Of a DNA stretch of 60,843 nucleotides, positions 24,246 to 33,127 are shown one piece after another (within the stretch, counting starts at the first letter, position 1; each line of letters opens with the position of its first letter). Source of the DNA: Gammaproteobacteria bacterium (GTDB lineage: Bacteria; Pseudomonadota; Gammaproteobacteria; Burkholderiales; Rhodocyclaceae); the NCBI GenBank assembly GCA_029289265.1, contig JARFTX010000015.1, forward strand, positions 1 to 60,843, read 5' to 3'. Both the position numbers and the translations under genes were made by a program. The notes below the pieces were generated by a model. It was not told the origin of the DNA, did no database searches, and was given only the letters and a program-made list of their open reading frames with translations.

Positions 24246-25950
24246 GATTGATCTCCTCCAGCGTCGTCTTGCTCTCCCGCACCAGCTCCACCGCCGATTC
24301 GCGCAGCAGGCGCAGGCCGCGGCGCCGTGCCAGCTCCTTGACCTTGGCGATCGGCTGGCGGTCGATGATCATCTGCCGCAACTCGTCGTCGAGCAGCAGG
24401 ATCTCGGCGATCGCAGTGCGGCCGCGATAGCCGGTGCCGCGACAACGGCCGCAGCCGGTGCCGTGCACGAAGCGGAAACCCTTCGCCTGCGCCGGATTGA
24501 GGCCCGAGGCGACCAGCTCGTCGGGGCCGGGCGTGACCTCGGTCGCGCACTCCTGGCAGACCAGGCGGATCAGCCGCTGGGCGAGGATGCCGTTCAACGC
24601 CGAGACGAAGCTGTAGGGATCGACCCCCATCTGCACGAAACGCCCGATCACGTCGAAGACGTTGTTGGCGTGGATGGTGGTAAAGACCAGGTGGCCGGTG
24701 AGCGCCGACTGGACGGCGATCTGCGCCGTCTCGGGATCGCGGATCTCGCCCACCATGATCTTGTCGGGGTCGTGACGCAGAATGGAGCGCAGCCCGCGTG
24801 CGAAGGTGAGCCCCTTCTTCTCGTTCACCGGGATCTGCAGCACGCCGGGAAGCTGGTACTCGACCGGGTCCTCGATCGTGATGATCTTGTCCACGCCGCG
24901 ATTGATCTCGGTGATCATCGCGTAGAGGGTGGTGGTCTTGCCGCTTCCGGTCGGGCCGGTGACCAGCACCATGCCGTAGGGCTCGGAGGCAAGCCGGCGC
25001 AACACGCGCATGGTCGACTCCTCGAAGCCCAGCGATTCGAGTTGGACGCCGTGGATCTGGTCGGCGAGGTCCTGCTTGTCGAGCACGCGCAACACGGCGT
25101 CCTCGCCATAGATGCTGGGCATGATGGAGACGCGGAAGTCGATCTGGCGGCCCTTGATCGCGACCTTGAAGCGGCCGTCCTGCGGCACGCGCTTCTCGCC
25201 GATGTCGAGCTCGGCCATGACCTTGATGCGCGAGATCACCTGCTCGGCGATCTCCCCGCCCTGCACCCGGCTGACGGTGTTGAGCACGCCGTCGATGCGG
25301 TACTTGATGACCAGCCCGGTGCCGGTGACGCCGAGGTGGATATCGCTCGCGTGCTGCTTGAGGGCGTCGTAGAGGGTCGAGTTGACCAGCTTGACGACGA
25401 CGCTGGAGTCCTCGCTGATGCGGGCGATCGACAGCGTCTCGACTTCTTCGATTTCGGCGGCCTCGTCACTTTCGGCCGCCAGCGATTCGACCGCGTGGAA
25501 ATCTTCTTCGTGCCGTGCGAGAAAAGCCGTGAGGTCCGCGGGGTGGGCCAGATGCAGCGTCGCGCCCTTGAGCCGCTCGTCGATCCACGCGATCCGGGCG
25601 CCGTCGAAAGGGTCGGCGAAGACGCCGATGCGAACCCCATCGGCGCCGCGCACGATGACAAACTCGCGCTTCAGCGCCTCGGCAAGTGGAACCTGCTGAA
25701 AATCCGGGGTGCTGGCGAAAAGCACCGGCCCGTCGACGACGGGGTAATGGAGCGTGGCGCCTAGCCGAAGCAGGAACTCGCGCGGCGCAAGCCCCGCCAA
25801 CTCCTCGAGCTCGTCGACCACGCGGCGACCATGCATCGCAGCGCGCTCGCGCGCCGTACGCATCAAGCCGGCATCGATGCGCTCGGCCTCGGGTCTGCCC
25901 GCCTGATTCAGCACCGGCTCGATACGAAGGATCTCGTCGTCCATGGGCAT
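24226..25950 (-). CDS. GspE/PilB-type secretion ATPase
   Basis: A 574-residue AAA-type traffic ATPase with an N-terminal GspE/MshE-like domain, Walker A GPTGSGKTTTLYAM near residue 335, the Asp box VEYQLPG, Walker B region ILRHDPDKIMVGEIRDPETA, a His box and the zinc tetra-Cys loop (CQEC near 463, CGRC near 500). It powers pseudopilus assembly for the operon that follows. First gene of that operon; the ATG at 25950 has no clear ribosome site, and an in-frame ATG lies two codons later. Confidence 0.95.
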   Translation of the reverse strand: MPMDDEILRIEPVLNQAGRPEAERIDAGLMRTARERAAMHGRRVVDELEELAGLAPREFLLRLGATLHYPVVDGPVLFASTPDFQQVPLAEALKREFVIVRGADGVRIGVFADPFDGARIAWIDERLKGATLHLAHPADLTAFLARHEEDFHAVESLAAESDEAAEIEEVETLSIARISEDSSVVVKLVNSTLYDALKQHASDIHLGVTGTGLVIKYRIDGVLNTVSRVQGGEIAEQVISRIKVMAELDIGEKRVPQDGRFKVAIKGRQIDFRVSIMPSIYGEDAVLRVLDKQDLADQIHGVQLESLGFEESTMRVLRRLASEPYGMVLVTGPTGSGKTTTLYAMITEINRGVDKIITIEDPVEYQLPGVLQIPVNEKKGLTFARGLRSILRHDPDKIMVGEIRDPETAQIAVQSALTGHLVFTTIHANNVFDVIGRFVQMGVDPYSFVSALNGILAQRLIRLVCQECATEVTPGPDELVASGLNPAQAKGFRFVHGTGCGRCRGTGYRGRTAIAEILLLDDELRQMIIDRQPIAKVKELARRRGLRLLRESAVELVRESKTTLEEINRVTFVA

Positions 25951-25957
25951 ATATTAA

Positions 25958-25975
25958 CGCGGGTCACGACCCGCG
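25958..25975. promoter_or_regulatory. Perfect palindrome at the start of the secretion operon
   Basis: CGCGGGTC-AC-GACCCGCG, 8-base arms, ends 8 bp from the ATPase start codon. It could be an operator or a leader hairpin that covers the ribosome site. No GGGGAA dyad or sigma-54 element was found for this operon. Confidence 0.6.
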
Positions 25976-26076
25976 TACTGTGACATCCAAACGGCACACC
26001 GCGCCATGCATTTCGGCACGAATCCGAGCGAATGCGGCATCCCATGGCCATGCCGTCGCCCTGCTGAACTGGCACG

Positions 26077-26107
26077 GGGCGAGGATCCGGTTTCAGGACC
26101 CTCGCCC
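26077..26107 (-). terminator. Hairpin after the receiver gene
   Basis: GGGCGAGG / CCTCGCCC arms separated by 15 bases begin 3 bp beyond the stop of the gene at 26111-26659. No T tract, so only a possible terminator. Confidence 0.45.
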
Positions 26108-26110
26108 TCC

Positions 26111-26659
26111 TCACTCCTTTTTCCGATCCATCGCCTCTAAATTGCGCCGGTCGGCGGCGAGCCAGCTTCCGTCGAAAAGCTGCAGCGGAAAGCGCGGCAC
26201 CCCGGGCCACCGACGCCGCTCCGTGACCTGCTTGCCGTTGGTCGGCGTTTCATCCACCGTGTCGTCGACGAGATCACCGATCGGGCGACCGTTAGCGGCA
26301 GGCTGGCACACCACCTGGGTGAGTTCCTTGAGCGGAAACGGCTTGAACAGGATGTGCTCGATTCCGCGCCGCGCCGCGCCGCTATAGACCTCGCCGGTCG
26401 GGTGGCCGGTCATCAATACGCAGCGGAAATCGCAGCCCGTGCATTGCCGCACCGCGTCCAGCGTGTCGAAGCCGCTCATGTCCGGCAGCCGGAAATCGAG
26501 CACCAGCACGTCGGGACAAAAAGTCCGGATCAGCTCGATCGCCGACGCGCCGTCCGAGGCCACGCGCGTTTCGCACGAGGCCCGGTCTAGATACGACTTC
26601 AGATTCGAGGCGAGGATCTCCTCGTCCTCGACAATCAGGACCTTCGTTCCGGGCACCAT
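26111..26659 (-). CDS. Receiver-only response regulator
   Basis: The 182-residue protein is a receiver domain with acidic residues in VEDEE, phosphoacceptor Asp in VLVLDFRLPDMSG, the MTGHP switch and Lys in ILFKPFPL. The C-terminal 55 residues carry no DNA-binding or output domain I can recognise. GGGGAGCG precedes the ATG at 26659. It has its own sigma-54 promoter and GGGGAA dyads, so it is probably a target of the system rather than its activator. A phosphate sink or anti-activator role would fit (inference). Confidence 0.9.
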   Translation of the reverse strand: MVPGTKVLIVEDEEILASNLKSYLDRASCETRVASDGASAIELIRTFCPDVLVLDFRLPDMSGFDTLDAVRQCTGCDFRCVLMTGHPTGEVYSGAARRGIEHILFKPFPLKELTQVVCQPAANGRPIGDLVDDTVDETPTNGKQVTERRRWPGVPRFPLQLFDGSWLAADRRNLEAMDRKKE

Positions 26660-26731
26660 ATTTCGCTCCCCGTTTGGCTCTCTTGCGGCCCCCAATTTAC
26701 CTCTTGGCCCCCACTCCCTATGACTCTGGAA

Positions 26732-26747
26732 GCACTACCCGTGCCAG
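26732..26747 (-). promoter_or_regulatory. Sigma-54 promoter for the receiver gene
   Basis: Minus strand TGGCACGGGTAGTGCT: perfect -24 element and GC of the -12 element at the right spacing. Leader about 60 bases. Confidence 0.82.
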
Positions 26748-26813
26748 TCTTGCCGAATCGACCCATAGCCCCAACCAATTGATCCGATTGATAAAATATA
26801 TTTGCTGAAAAAA

Positions 26814-26880
26814 CCCATTTCCCCAAAAACTGGGCGATAAATGGGGGAACGATAGGGCAATCCCCCCATTATGGGGAATC
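26814..26880. promoter_or_regulatory. Cluster of GGGGAA half-sites and dyads
   Basis: Four to five G/C4-A tracts (TTCCCCA, ATGGGGGAA, TCCCCCCATT, ATGGGGAAT) lie 70-130 bp upstream of the sigma-54 promoter at 26747, matching an enhancer cluster. The stretch between this gene and the PPIase gene contains nothing else. Confidence 0.68.
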
Positions 26881-26890
26881 CGCCCCAGCC

Positions 26891-27943
26891 TCACAACCTC
26901 AGCCCCAGCTCGATCTCGGCGCCCTCGCGCAGTCGCACAAGGGTTTCGCTCCGGACCTCCGCCCATCGGGTCTGCAGCAGGTGGGCCCTGACGATCTGCA
27001 GCGCCTCGGCCTCGGGCATCGACCCGGCAGGGCGACGATCCTCGACCTTGATGAGATGCCATCCGAACTCCGTTCGCACCGGCCCCCCGATCTCTCCGGG
27101 CGAAAGTGCGAAGGCCGCTTCCTCGAACGGCGGCACCATGCGCCCGCGTTCGAAATAGCCGAGATCTCCGCCCTCGCCCGCATTCGTGTCCTGTGAATGC
27201 CGCTGCGCCATCTCGGCGAAGTCCGCGCCGGCGCGGATTTCGGCCAGCAGCGCTTGAATGCGTTGCTCGACCTCGACCGCGTCGGTCGAGTCGGAAGGCA
27301 GGCGCAGCAGGATATGCCGTGCACGCACCTGCTCCGGGCGCTCGAAGCGGTGCTTGTTGGCTTCGTAGAGGCTGCGGACCTCGTCGTCGGACACTTCGAT
27401 CTCGCCGATCAGCACCTCGAGGGCACGGCTCGCCGCGATATCGCGGCGCAGGTAGTCGTCGTAGCTGGCGTCGTCGAAGCCGGCATGGGCGATACGCCGT
27501 TCGAATGCCTCACGGGTACGGAAACCGGCCTCGATTTCGGCACGTCGGGCGCGCACGTCCTCGTCGGCGACCTCGATACCCAGGCTCTGCGCCTGCTGCC
27601 AAAGCAGCTCCGTATCGATCAGCTGGTCGAGCGCCTCGCGCTTGAGCCGGTTATAGACACGCGGATTGGTCATCATGCCGGGATCGCGGCGCTGCAGCTT
27701 GAGGTAGTCCTCGAAGTGCCGTTCGAGCCGAAAGACGGTGATATCGACCCCATTGACCCGCGCGGCGATACCGAACTCCTGGGCGAGCGCCGGACCGGCG
27801 AGAATGAAGATCGCCAGCGCGCACGCCCTCGCGGCGGCCGACCGGCTCAAGCGCACCGCCGCCAGCCAGCGCCACCCCACGCAGCGGACCGAAAGCTTTG
27901 CCCGAACCCGGCCCATGATCGATTTCAAGCGATTGCCGTTCAT
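26891..27943 (-). CDS. Periplasmic parvulin-type peptidyl-prolyl isomerase (SurA/PpiC-like)
   Basis: The 350-residue protein has an N-terminal signal/anchor, a SurA_N-like helical chaperone region (about 55-190) and one parvulin domain from about 205 (RARHILLRLPSD; GGDLGYFERGRMVPPFEEAAF; FGWHLIKVEDRRPAG). Such enzymes help fold exported proteins. As last gene of the operon behind the giant oxidase it is a likely folding helper for it; a PPIase gene (mofB) is also reported beside mofA in Leptothrix, as I recall. Overlaps the upstream gene by 4 bp. Confidence 0.93.
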   Translation of the reverse strand: MNGNRLKSIMGRVRAKLSVRCVGWRWLAAVRLSRSAAARACALAIFILAGPALAQEFGIAARVNGVDITVFRLERHFEDYLKLQRRDPGMMTNPRVYNRLKREALDQLIDTELLWQQAQSLGIEVADEDVRARRAEIEAGFRTREAFERRIAHAGFDDASYDDYLRRDIAASRALEVLIGEIEVSDDEVRSLYEANKHRFERPEQVRARHILLRLPSDSTDAVEVEQRIQALLAEIRAGADFAEMAQRHSQDTNAGEGGDLGYFERGRMVPPFEEAAFALSPGEIGGPVRTEFGWHLIKVEDRRPAGSMPEAEALQIVRAHLLQTRWAEVRSETLVRLREGAEIELGLRL

Positions 27944-29538
27944 TGATCGAGACGCTCCACCTTGACGTAGCGGCCGGTCGGCTGGAACGCGCGCCGCTGC
28001 AGGTCCACGGTAACGATATGGGCGCCGGGCGCGCCGACGCGCTGGCCCGGCCCGAAACTGAGCGCCGGCGTCAGCCCCGTGCGGAAGCCGTGCAGGCCTT
28101 CGATCGCCGCGACCAGCTTGTCGCGGCTGGTATCCCGACCGCTGCGCTTGAGTCCCTCGACCAGCACCAGCGCGGACACGTAGGCGCTCACCTGGAAGGC
28201 GGCATGGCGCGGACTCAGGCCGGCACGCTGGCGCAGTGCGTCGAGCGCGGCGATGCCCTCGGGCGTCCAGTCCTGGGGCAGCGACGGGTAGGCGAGGAAC
28301 ACCCGCTCGGAGAACATCGGCGCCACCTCGAGGGCCGCCGCGCCGACCTGGGTGGAGGCGGCGAACAGATAGGGCGACAGCATTGCCCCGTTAGCCGCCG
28401 CGACCAGGGCGCCGAAGTCGTCGTTCCGCCCCAGGAAGAACACCGCCTGCACGCCACGCCTCGAAAACTCTCCGACCAGGTCGGCAGTGCCCAATTCGCC
28501 GGCCGTGTAGGCATGCACCCCCACCTGCTGCCAGCCACGGGCCTGCAGGCGGCCCGCCAGGTCTGCGGCGATGCGCTGGCTCGGTTCGTCGCGAGGCGCG
28601 ACGATGGCGGCCTGCGGATTGGTGAGGCCCGGAAGGGTCGCGGCAAACTCGCCCAACGCAAGCAACTGCTCGCGAAGACCCGGCAACGGGTCGAACAGGA
28701 AACGGCTGCCGCTGCCTTCGGTCAGGCGAGCCAGTGGCCCCACGACCGGGATCCTCTGTGCATCGACAAGCCTCGCCAACTCACCCTCCAGCCCCGGGGC
28801 CAACGGTGCAACCACGGCGAAGACCGGCTCCTGCTCGACCAGACGGTGCAGCGCAGCCTCGGCCGAGGCCCTGTCGGCGCCAGCGTCGACCACCACCAGC
28901 TCGATCCGGCGCCCGTGGATGCCCCCTTGCTCGTTGAGCCCGTCGAAGACGCCACGCAGCACGCCGGCCACGGTCGCTCCAAGTTCGGCAAGGTGACCGT
29001 CCTGTGGCAGCAGGGTGCCGATTCTCAGCACGTCACCGAGAAGGCCGGGATCCCGGTCCTCCTCCAGCCGCTTCATGTACGCGGTCAGATCCGCCACGTC
29101 GCGCATCGACATCACGAAGCGCGGCATCGACTGGTCGAGACGGGTGCCGGCCGGGTCGATGCCCTGGGTCACGGCGCGGGCGAAGGCCGCCTCGTCGTAG
29201 GCCGGATGCGTCCGGCCGCTCGCCAGACGCTGTCCGTAGGGCGCGGTGAGGCGGCGCCAGGTGATGTCGGTGGGCCGCACGCCGCCTTCCGGTCGGCCGC
29301 GGCCATCGGCGCCGTGGCAGTTCGCGCACGGCACCACCGAACCCGGCATCGGCGTGCCGGCCGGCCCGACCCGGGCCGTGATGGAGCTGCCGGATGCGCT
29401 GGTGCCCTGGGTGTAGATGCGCTTGCCGGCCGCCTCGCTCTCCGTGAGTTCGAGCGCGGCGCCGGCATGCCCCGCCGCCAGCAGAAGGACAGCTGCGATC
29501 GCCGCGGCCAGTCTCCAGGTGATCCGGACGGGCGGCAT
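27940..29538 (-). CDS. Cytochrome c fused to a type 1 periplasmic binding protein
   Basis: The 532-residue exported protein has a signal peptide, a class I cytochrome c domain with CANCH at residues 71-75 and a Met-rich distal loop (MPRFVMSM near 140), and from about residue 165 a complete Leu/Ile/Val-type periplasmic binding fold (VLRIGTLLPQDG; LNEQGGIHGRRIELVVVDAG; FFLGRNDDFGALV). No ABC permease genes are near, so it is not an ordinary importer component. It lies 3 bp after a SCO gene and overlaps the PPIase gene. A ligand-responsive electron carrier for the oxidase is one guess. Confidence 0.92.
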   Translation of the reverse strand: MPPVRITWRLAAAIAAVLLLAAGHAGAALELTESEAAGKRIYTQGTSASGSSITARVGPAGTPMPGSVVPCANCHGADGRGRPEGGVRPTDITWRRLTAPYGQRLASGRTHPAYDEAAFARAVTQGIDPAGTRLDQSMPRFVMSMRDVADLTAYMKRLEEDRDPGLLGDVLRIGTLLPQDGHLAELGATVAGVLRGVFDGLNEQGGIHGRRIELVVVDAGADRASAEAALHRLVEQEPVFAVVAPLAPGLEGELARLVDAQRIPVVGPLARLTEGSGSRFLFDPLPGLREQLLALGEFAATLPGLTNPQAAIVAPRDEPSQRIAADLAGRLQARGWQQVGVHAYTAGELGTADLVGEFSRRGVQAVFFLGRNDDFGALVAAANGAMLSPYLFAASTQVGAAALEVAPMFSERVFLAYPSLPQDWTPEGIAALDALRQRAGLSPRHAAFQVSAYVSALVLVEGLKRSGRDTSRDKLVAAIEGLHGFRTGLTPALSFGPGQRVGAPGAHIVTVDLQRRAFQPTGRYVKVERLDQ

Positions 29539-29541
29539 CGA

Positions 29542-30195
29542 TCAGCGGGCGCCGACTGGCAGCGCCAGTAGCTTCATGCGCTCGGCGATCGCGACCGCCG
29601 GCGCGTCGGGCCGGATCTTGCTCCAGCGCTTGTTCGGTACGTCGCCGGCAATCAGGAGCGTGGAGTGGCCTTCGGGCGTTTCGGAGAGCTGGCCGAGCCG
29701 GCCCAGCACGTGATCGACATTCGCCTTCTCGCCGGTGAGGAAGGTCCAGTTCGGCGCGACGGCGTCGTTCTGTTCTGCGAAGCTTGCGAGCAACTGCGGC
29801 GAATCGCGCTCGGGATCGCTGCTGATCGAGATGAAATGGACCCGGCTCTCCATCTCCGGGCCCATCGCCTCGCGCACCTCGTTGATCTTGCGGGTGATGA
29901 GCGGGCAGGCGTCGGCGCAGTCGGTGTAGATCACGTTGATCATCACGATCCGGCCCTCGAGCACGTCGCTGTAAAAGCGCACCGGCTTGCCGTGCTGATC
30001 GAGCAGCGCAGTGTCGGTGAAGTACTCGCGCGCGTCGCGCGTGCCGGTGCCGGACACAGCCTCGGCCGCCGGCGCTTCGCTCGCCGAGGCGGCGTCATGA
30101 TGCTTGCCGTCGTGTTGCTCTCCATCGTGGGCCGACGGCGCCGTGGTAACGAACGCGGCCAGTGCGGCGGCGATCAGGGATTTGCTGAGTTTCAT
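29542..30195 (-). CDS. SCO1/SenC-type copper chaperone (first of two)
   Basis: A 217-residue exported protein with a His/Asp-rich stretch after the signal peptide (HDGEQHDGKHHD) and the SCO thioredoxin fold: copper ligands Cys93 and Cys97 in TDCADACP and His177 in EGHSTLLI. SCO proteins deliver copper to oxidases. The ATG at 30195 opens the signal peptide; longer upstream starts are not supported. 11 bp separates it from the next SCO gene. Confidence 0.94.
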   Translation of the reverse strand: MKLSKSLIAAALAAFVTTAPSAHDGEQHDGKHHDAASASEAPAAEAVSGTGTRDAREYFTDTALLDQHGKPVRFYSDVLEGRIVMINVIYTDCADACPLITRKINEVREAMGPEMESRVHFISISSDPERDSPQLLASFAEQNDAVAPNWTFLTGEKANVDHVLGRLGQLSETPEGHSTLLIAGDVPNKRWSKIRPDAPAVAIAERMKLLALPVGAR

Positions 30196-30206
30196 GGCTC
30201 GGGCTC

Positions 30207-30890
30207 CTAATGCCGATGTCCGTGATGCTGATGCGGGTGTCCAGAGGGCGCGGCGCCCCGGGCGGCCGTGAGCTCCTCGACCTTGGCGACCAGCTGGTGC
30301 GGGTCGACGAAGCCGTAGAAGCGGGTCCACACCCCGCTCGCGCCGTCGCCGACCATCATCACGACGGGATGGTCCTCGAAGTTGGGTGTCCAGGTGCCGA
30401 ATCCCTTGAGCGTGTCATTGACCGCCGTCGCGCTTCCGGTGAGCCACGTCCAGCCGGGACCGGCCCCACGCGCCTGGCCGTACTCGCGCAGGCGCGCCGG
30501 CGTGTCGCGCACCGGGTCGACGGTGAGCGAAACCAGCTTGACGTCCTTGCCGACGCGCTCGCCGAGCTTGGCCTGGACCTCGGCCATGATCGCGGTCACG
30601 ACCGGGCAGACGGTCGTGCAACTGGTATAGACAAAGTCCATGACGACGATGTCGCCACCGACGACGTCGTGCTCGAGCCGGACCTGGCGGTTGTCCTGGT
30701 CGAGCAGCGTCACGTCGGCAAATCGCACCGCGACGGCCTCCGCCGGCTTGCTCGCCTCGTGTCCGGCATGGCCCGCATGGGCGTCGTGGCCGGCATGTTC
30801 CGCGTGTTCCGAATGGGCGAGCGCGCCGCCCGTGCAAAGCCCCAGCGCGAGCAGAGCGCCGGCAAGAAGGTCAAGGGGGGATCTAGACAT
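30207..30890 (-). CDS. SCO1/SenC-type copper chaperone with His-rich ends (second of two)
   Basis: The 227-residue protein has a signal peptide, an N-terminal His-rich run (repeats of HAGH, about residues 26-44), Cys91 and Cys95 in TSCTTVCP, His174 in EDHPVV and a C-terminal tail HPHQHHGHRH. The two His clusters suggest copper storage or capture next to the SCO site. Part of the oxidase accessory operon. Confidence 0.94.
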   Translation of the reverse strand: MSRSPLDLLAGALLALGLCTGGALAHSEHAEHAGHDAHAGHAGHEASKPAEAVAVRFADVTLLDQDNRQVRLEHDVVGGDIVVMDFVYTSCTTVCPVVTAIMAEVQAKLGERVGKDVKLVSLTVDPVRDTPARLREYGQARGAGPGWTWLTGSATAVNDTLKGFGTWTPNFEDHPVVMMVGDGASGVWTRFYGFVDPHQLVAKVEELTAARGAAPSGHPHQHHGHRH

Positions 30891-30965
30891 GTTCGATCTC
30901 CTGGCGGCGCGGCCTCTGCCGGCGTACGCCTTGTGTGGGGGTCGTCAAAGGATGGAGGCCCAACG

Positions 30966-32909
30966 TCATTTCGCCGCCTTCGCCGGTGCGACGGCACGCA
31001 AGGTGAGATACGGCTGGCCACCCGAGTGCAGCGCCACACTCGGGGAATCGACATACACGTAATAGGCGCCGGTCTCGGCGATGTCGAGCCTGGCCTCGTA
31101 GACGCCGTCGCCGATCTCGGTCACGGCCGCCTCCTTGCGCGGCGAGGTCGGGGCGAGGAAGTAGCTCACCTTGAGGTCCGAGAGACCGGTACGGGGAAGG
31201 TCGCGCTGCCCCTGCACCAGGCGGAATCGCACCGGCACCGTGGTTCGCGCCTCGACGGTCGGGCCGTCGACGATGAACTCCAGCCGCGGCGCTGCGAACC
31301 GCGCCTCGGTCGCCTCGCCCGCCTTCACCTCGGCCTGGAAGCAGTGCAGGATCTGCGGCCGGTCGAGCATGAAGGCGACGTCGAAGTTGCCGGCGGTCGG
31401 CATCGCCACGCGGGTCTGGAACACGCCCGGCTCGACCTCCTGCATGTTGCGCTCGACCACCTTGACGGCGCGGGCGGTGAAACCGCGATTGAGGTAGCCG
31501 GTCATCGGCGCGCTCATGCCCTGCATGTAGTAATAGGTGGTGTTGTTCACCGGATTGACGATGAACACCGAATGCTCGTCGTTGCGCGTGGCGATGCTGT
31601 CGGCAAGCAGCAGGTCGCCGGCGATCTTGGGCGCATCGGGGCCGGCAGCGAAGCGCATCAGCGTGGGCGGCGCCCCCTTGCCCAGCGTACCGAGCTCCAC
31701 CATGGTCACGAACTCGCTGGCGAGCCCGCGGATGTAGGCGTAGGCGTCGGTGAAGGTCACCTGGAACGGTTCGGCGGTGACGTCGATGGTCTGGATCGCC
31801 TCGTCGGTCGCCGCGTCGATCACCGTTGCGGTGTTCTCGGGCGTGTTGAGCGCGAAGCCGAAGCGGCCGTCGCGCGTGAAGCGCAATGGCCCGAGACCGG
31901 GCTTGGCCTGGATCACCTTGCGCGTCTCGAGCGTCTGGGCGTCGATCGCGGTAATGGTGCCGGCCTGGCCGTCGGAGACGTAGATCGCCTTCGACAGGGA
32001 CGAATAGGCGACCGAGATCGGGCGCGGGCCGGTGCGCATGTCGCGCACCTTCTCCAGCGTCGCGATGTCGATGACCGTCACGGTGCCGGAGTCGCGGTTG
32101 GTGACGAAGGCGTGGCGCGAATCCTCGCTGAACGCGATCTCGTGGTGTCCGCGTCCGGTCGTGAAGCTCTTGACCGGCTTGAAGTCGATCGCGTCGATCA
32201 CGGTCACGCCGCTCGAGCCCTCGAGGCGAGAGTTGTTGCCGACCCAGAGGTAGCGTCCGTCCGGCTGCAGCGCGAGGCGCACCGGGTCGGCCCCGGCGTC
32301 GATGTCCATCAGCGTGCGGAAGCCCACCGTATCCACCACGGCGACCTGCCCCACCAGCGGCATCGAGACGAAGATGTGCCTGTTGTCGGCGCTCTTCACC
32401 CAGTCCATCGGCGGACTCTTGAGGATGACGCGCGCCATCGTGCTCGTCGTGCCCGCCACCGACACCAGCGGATCGACGACCGAGATGCTGGGATCCTTGT
32501 TCAGGATCAGGATGTAGTAGCTGTTGAGGTCGACCATGGGTCGCACCCCGAGCACGCCCTTCATGTAGAGCGCGATCTTCTCGCGGCAATCCTTCTGGTC
32601 GTCGCCGCGACCGGCCACGACCTGCGCGAGGTCCATCCAGGCGCCGGGCCTCAGGCCCGTGATCGGCTGTCCGGAGGAAGCGTCGGTGATGGTGAAGCGC
32701 ACATCGATGGGCTCGCCCTCGACCAGCTCGGCCCCGGCCAGCGGCCGCGCCTCGAACTCGATCGAGACGCCGTCGCGGACCATCTTGCCGCTCGCCGCCA
32801 CTGGGGGCGAGGCACCCGCTTCGACGGTGGGCGGTTCGGCGGCCCAGGCCATGCCGGTAAGGCCCAGGGACAGCAGCCATGACAAGGTCGTGCGTGCAGT
32901 TCTGTTCAC
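30966..32909 (-). CDS. Exported YncE-like beta-propeller protein with flanking beta domains
   Basis: The 647-residue protein starts at a GTG; GGAGG six bases upstream decides this over a TTG seven codons earlier. After the signal peptide (cleavage near AWA) comes a YtkA-like beta domain, then about seven propeller repeats of the form VxVIDxxTLE/RYLWVGNN (residues 130-480), then another beta domain (FIVDGPTVEARTTVPVRF). It has no haem motif. It is the first gene after the oxidase in the same direction, behind a terminator. Probably a scaffold or partner for the oxidase (inference). Confidence 0.9.
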   Translation of the reverse strand: MNRTARTTLSWLLSLGLTGMAWAAEPPTVEAGASPPVAASGKMVRDGVSIEFEARPLAGAELVEGEPIDVRFTITDASSGQPITGLRPGAWMDLAQVVAGRGDDQKDCREKIALYMKGVLGVRPMVDLNSYYILILNKDPSISVVDPLVSVAGTTSTMARVILKSPPMDWVKSADNRHIFVSMPLVGQVAVVDTVGFRTLMDIDAGADPVRLALQPDGRYLWVGNNSRLEGSSGVTVIDAIDFKPVKSFTTGRGHHEIAFSEDSRHAFVTNRDSGTVTVIDIATLEKVRDMRTGPRPISVAYSSLSKAIYVSDGQAGTITAIDAQTLETRKVIQAKPGLGPLRFTRDGRFGFALNTPENTATVIDAATDEAIQTIDVTAEPFQVTFTDAYAYIRGLASEFVTMVELGTLGKGAPPTLMRFAAGPDAPKIAGDLLLADSIATRNDEHSVFIVNPVNNTTYYYMQGMSAPMTGYLNRGFTARAVKVVERNMQEVEPGVFQTRVAMPTAGNFDVAFMLDRPQILHCFQAEVKAGEATEARFAAPRLEFIVDGPTVEARTTVPVRFRLVQGQRDLPRTGLSDLKVSYFLAPTSPRKEAAVTEIGDGVYEARLDIAETGAYYVYVDSPSVALHSGGQPYLTLRAVAPAKAAK

Positions 32910-33037
32910 AAGTGCCTCCGTTGTTCGCAACCGGGCGCGCAGCGCGTGCCCCGTTCTTGCAGATTACCCGATCGGGCGGTGGTCGTTCGACAACAATTCG
33001 ACATTGTCGTCGCAGTTTCTTCCCCTGTCCGGGGAGC

Positions 33038-33072
33038 AAAAAAAAGGAGTCCCCGAAACCACCGAAGACTCC
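33038..33072 (-). terminator. Intrinsic terminator after the giant oxidase gene
   Basis: On the minus strand GGAGTC...GACTCC closes a 15-base loop and is followed by eight T. Confidence 0.88.
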
Positions 33073-33090
33073 AACAGGTACCCCACGACA

Positions 33091-33115
33091 GGGTGCGGCA
33101 AGCCTCGCCGCACCC
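33091..33115 (-). terminator. Second hairpin directly after the oxidase stop
   Basis: GGGTGCGGC / GCCGCACCC, 9-bp stem and 7-base loop, 13 bp beyond the stop. No T run; probably assists the terminator at 33038-33072 or protects the mRNA 3' end. Confidence 0.6.
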
Positions 33116-33127
33116 CGCCGCTCCCTC

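Noticed and set aside
30210-32882. 890-codon plus-strand frame opposite the propeller and SCO genes
   Set aside because: Same shadow effect; it crosses two well-supported genes on the minus strand.
32938-32953. Sigma-54 promoter for the propeller-SCO operon
   Set aside because: GGGCACGCGCTGCGCG has the GG-N10-GC spacing, but the -12 part is poor, the GC-rich context makes chance matches likely, and no dyad lies upstream.
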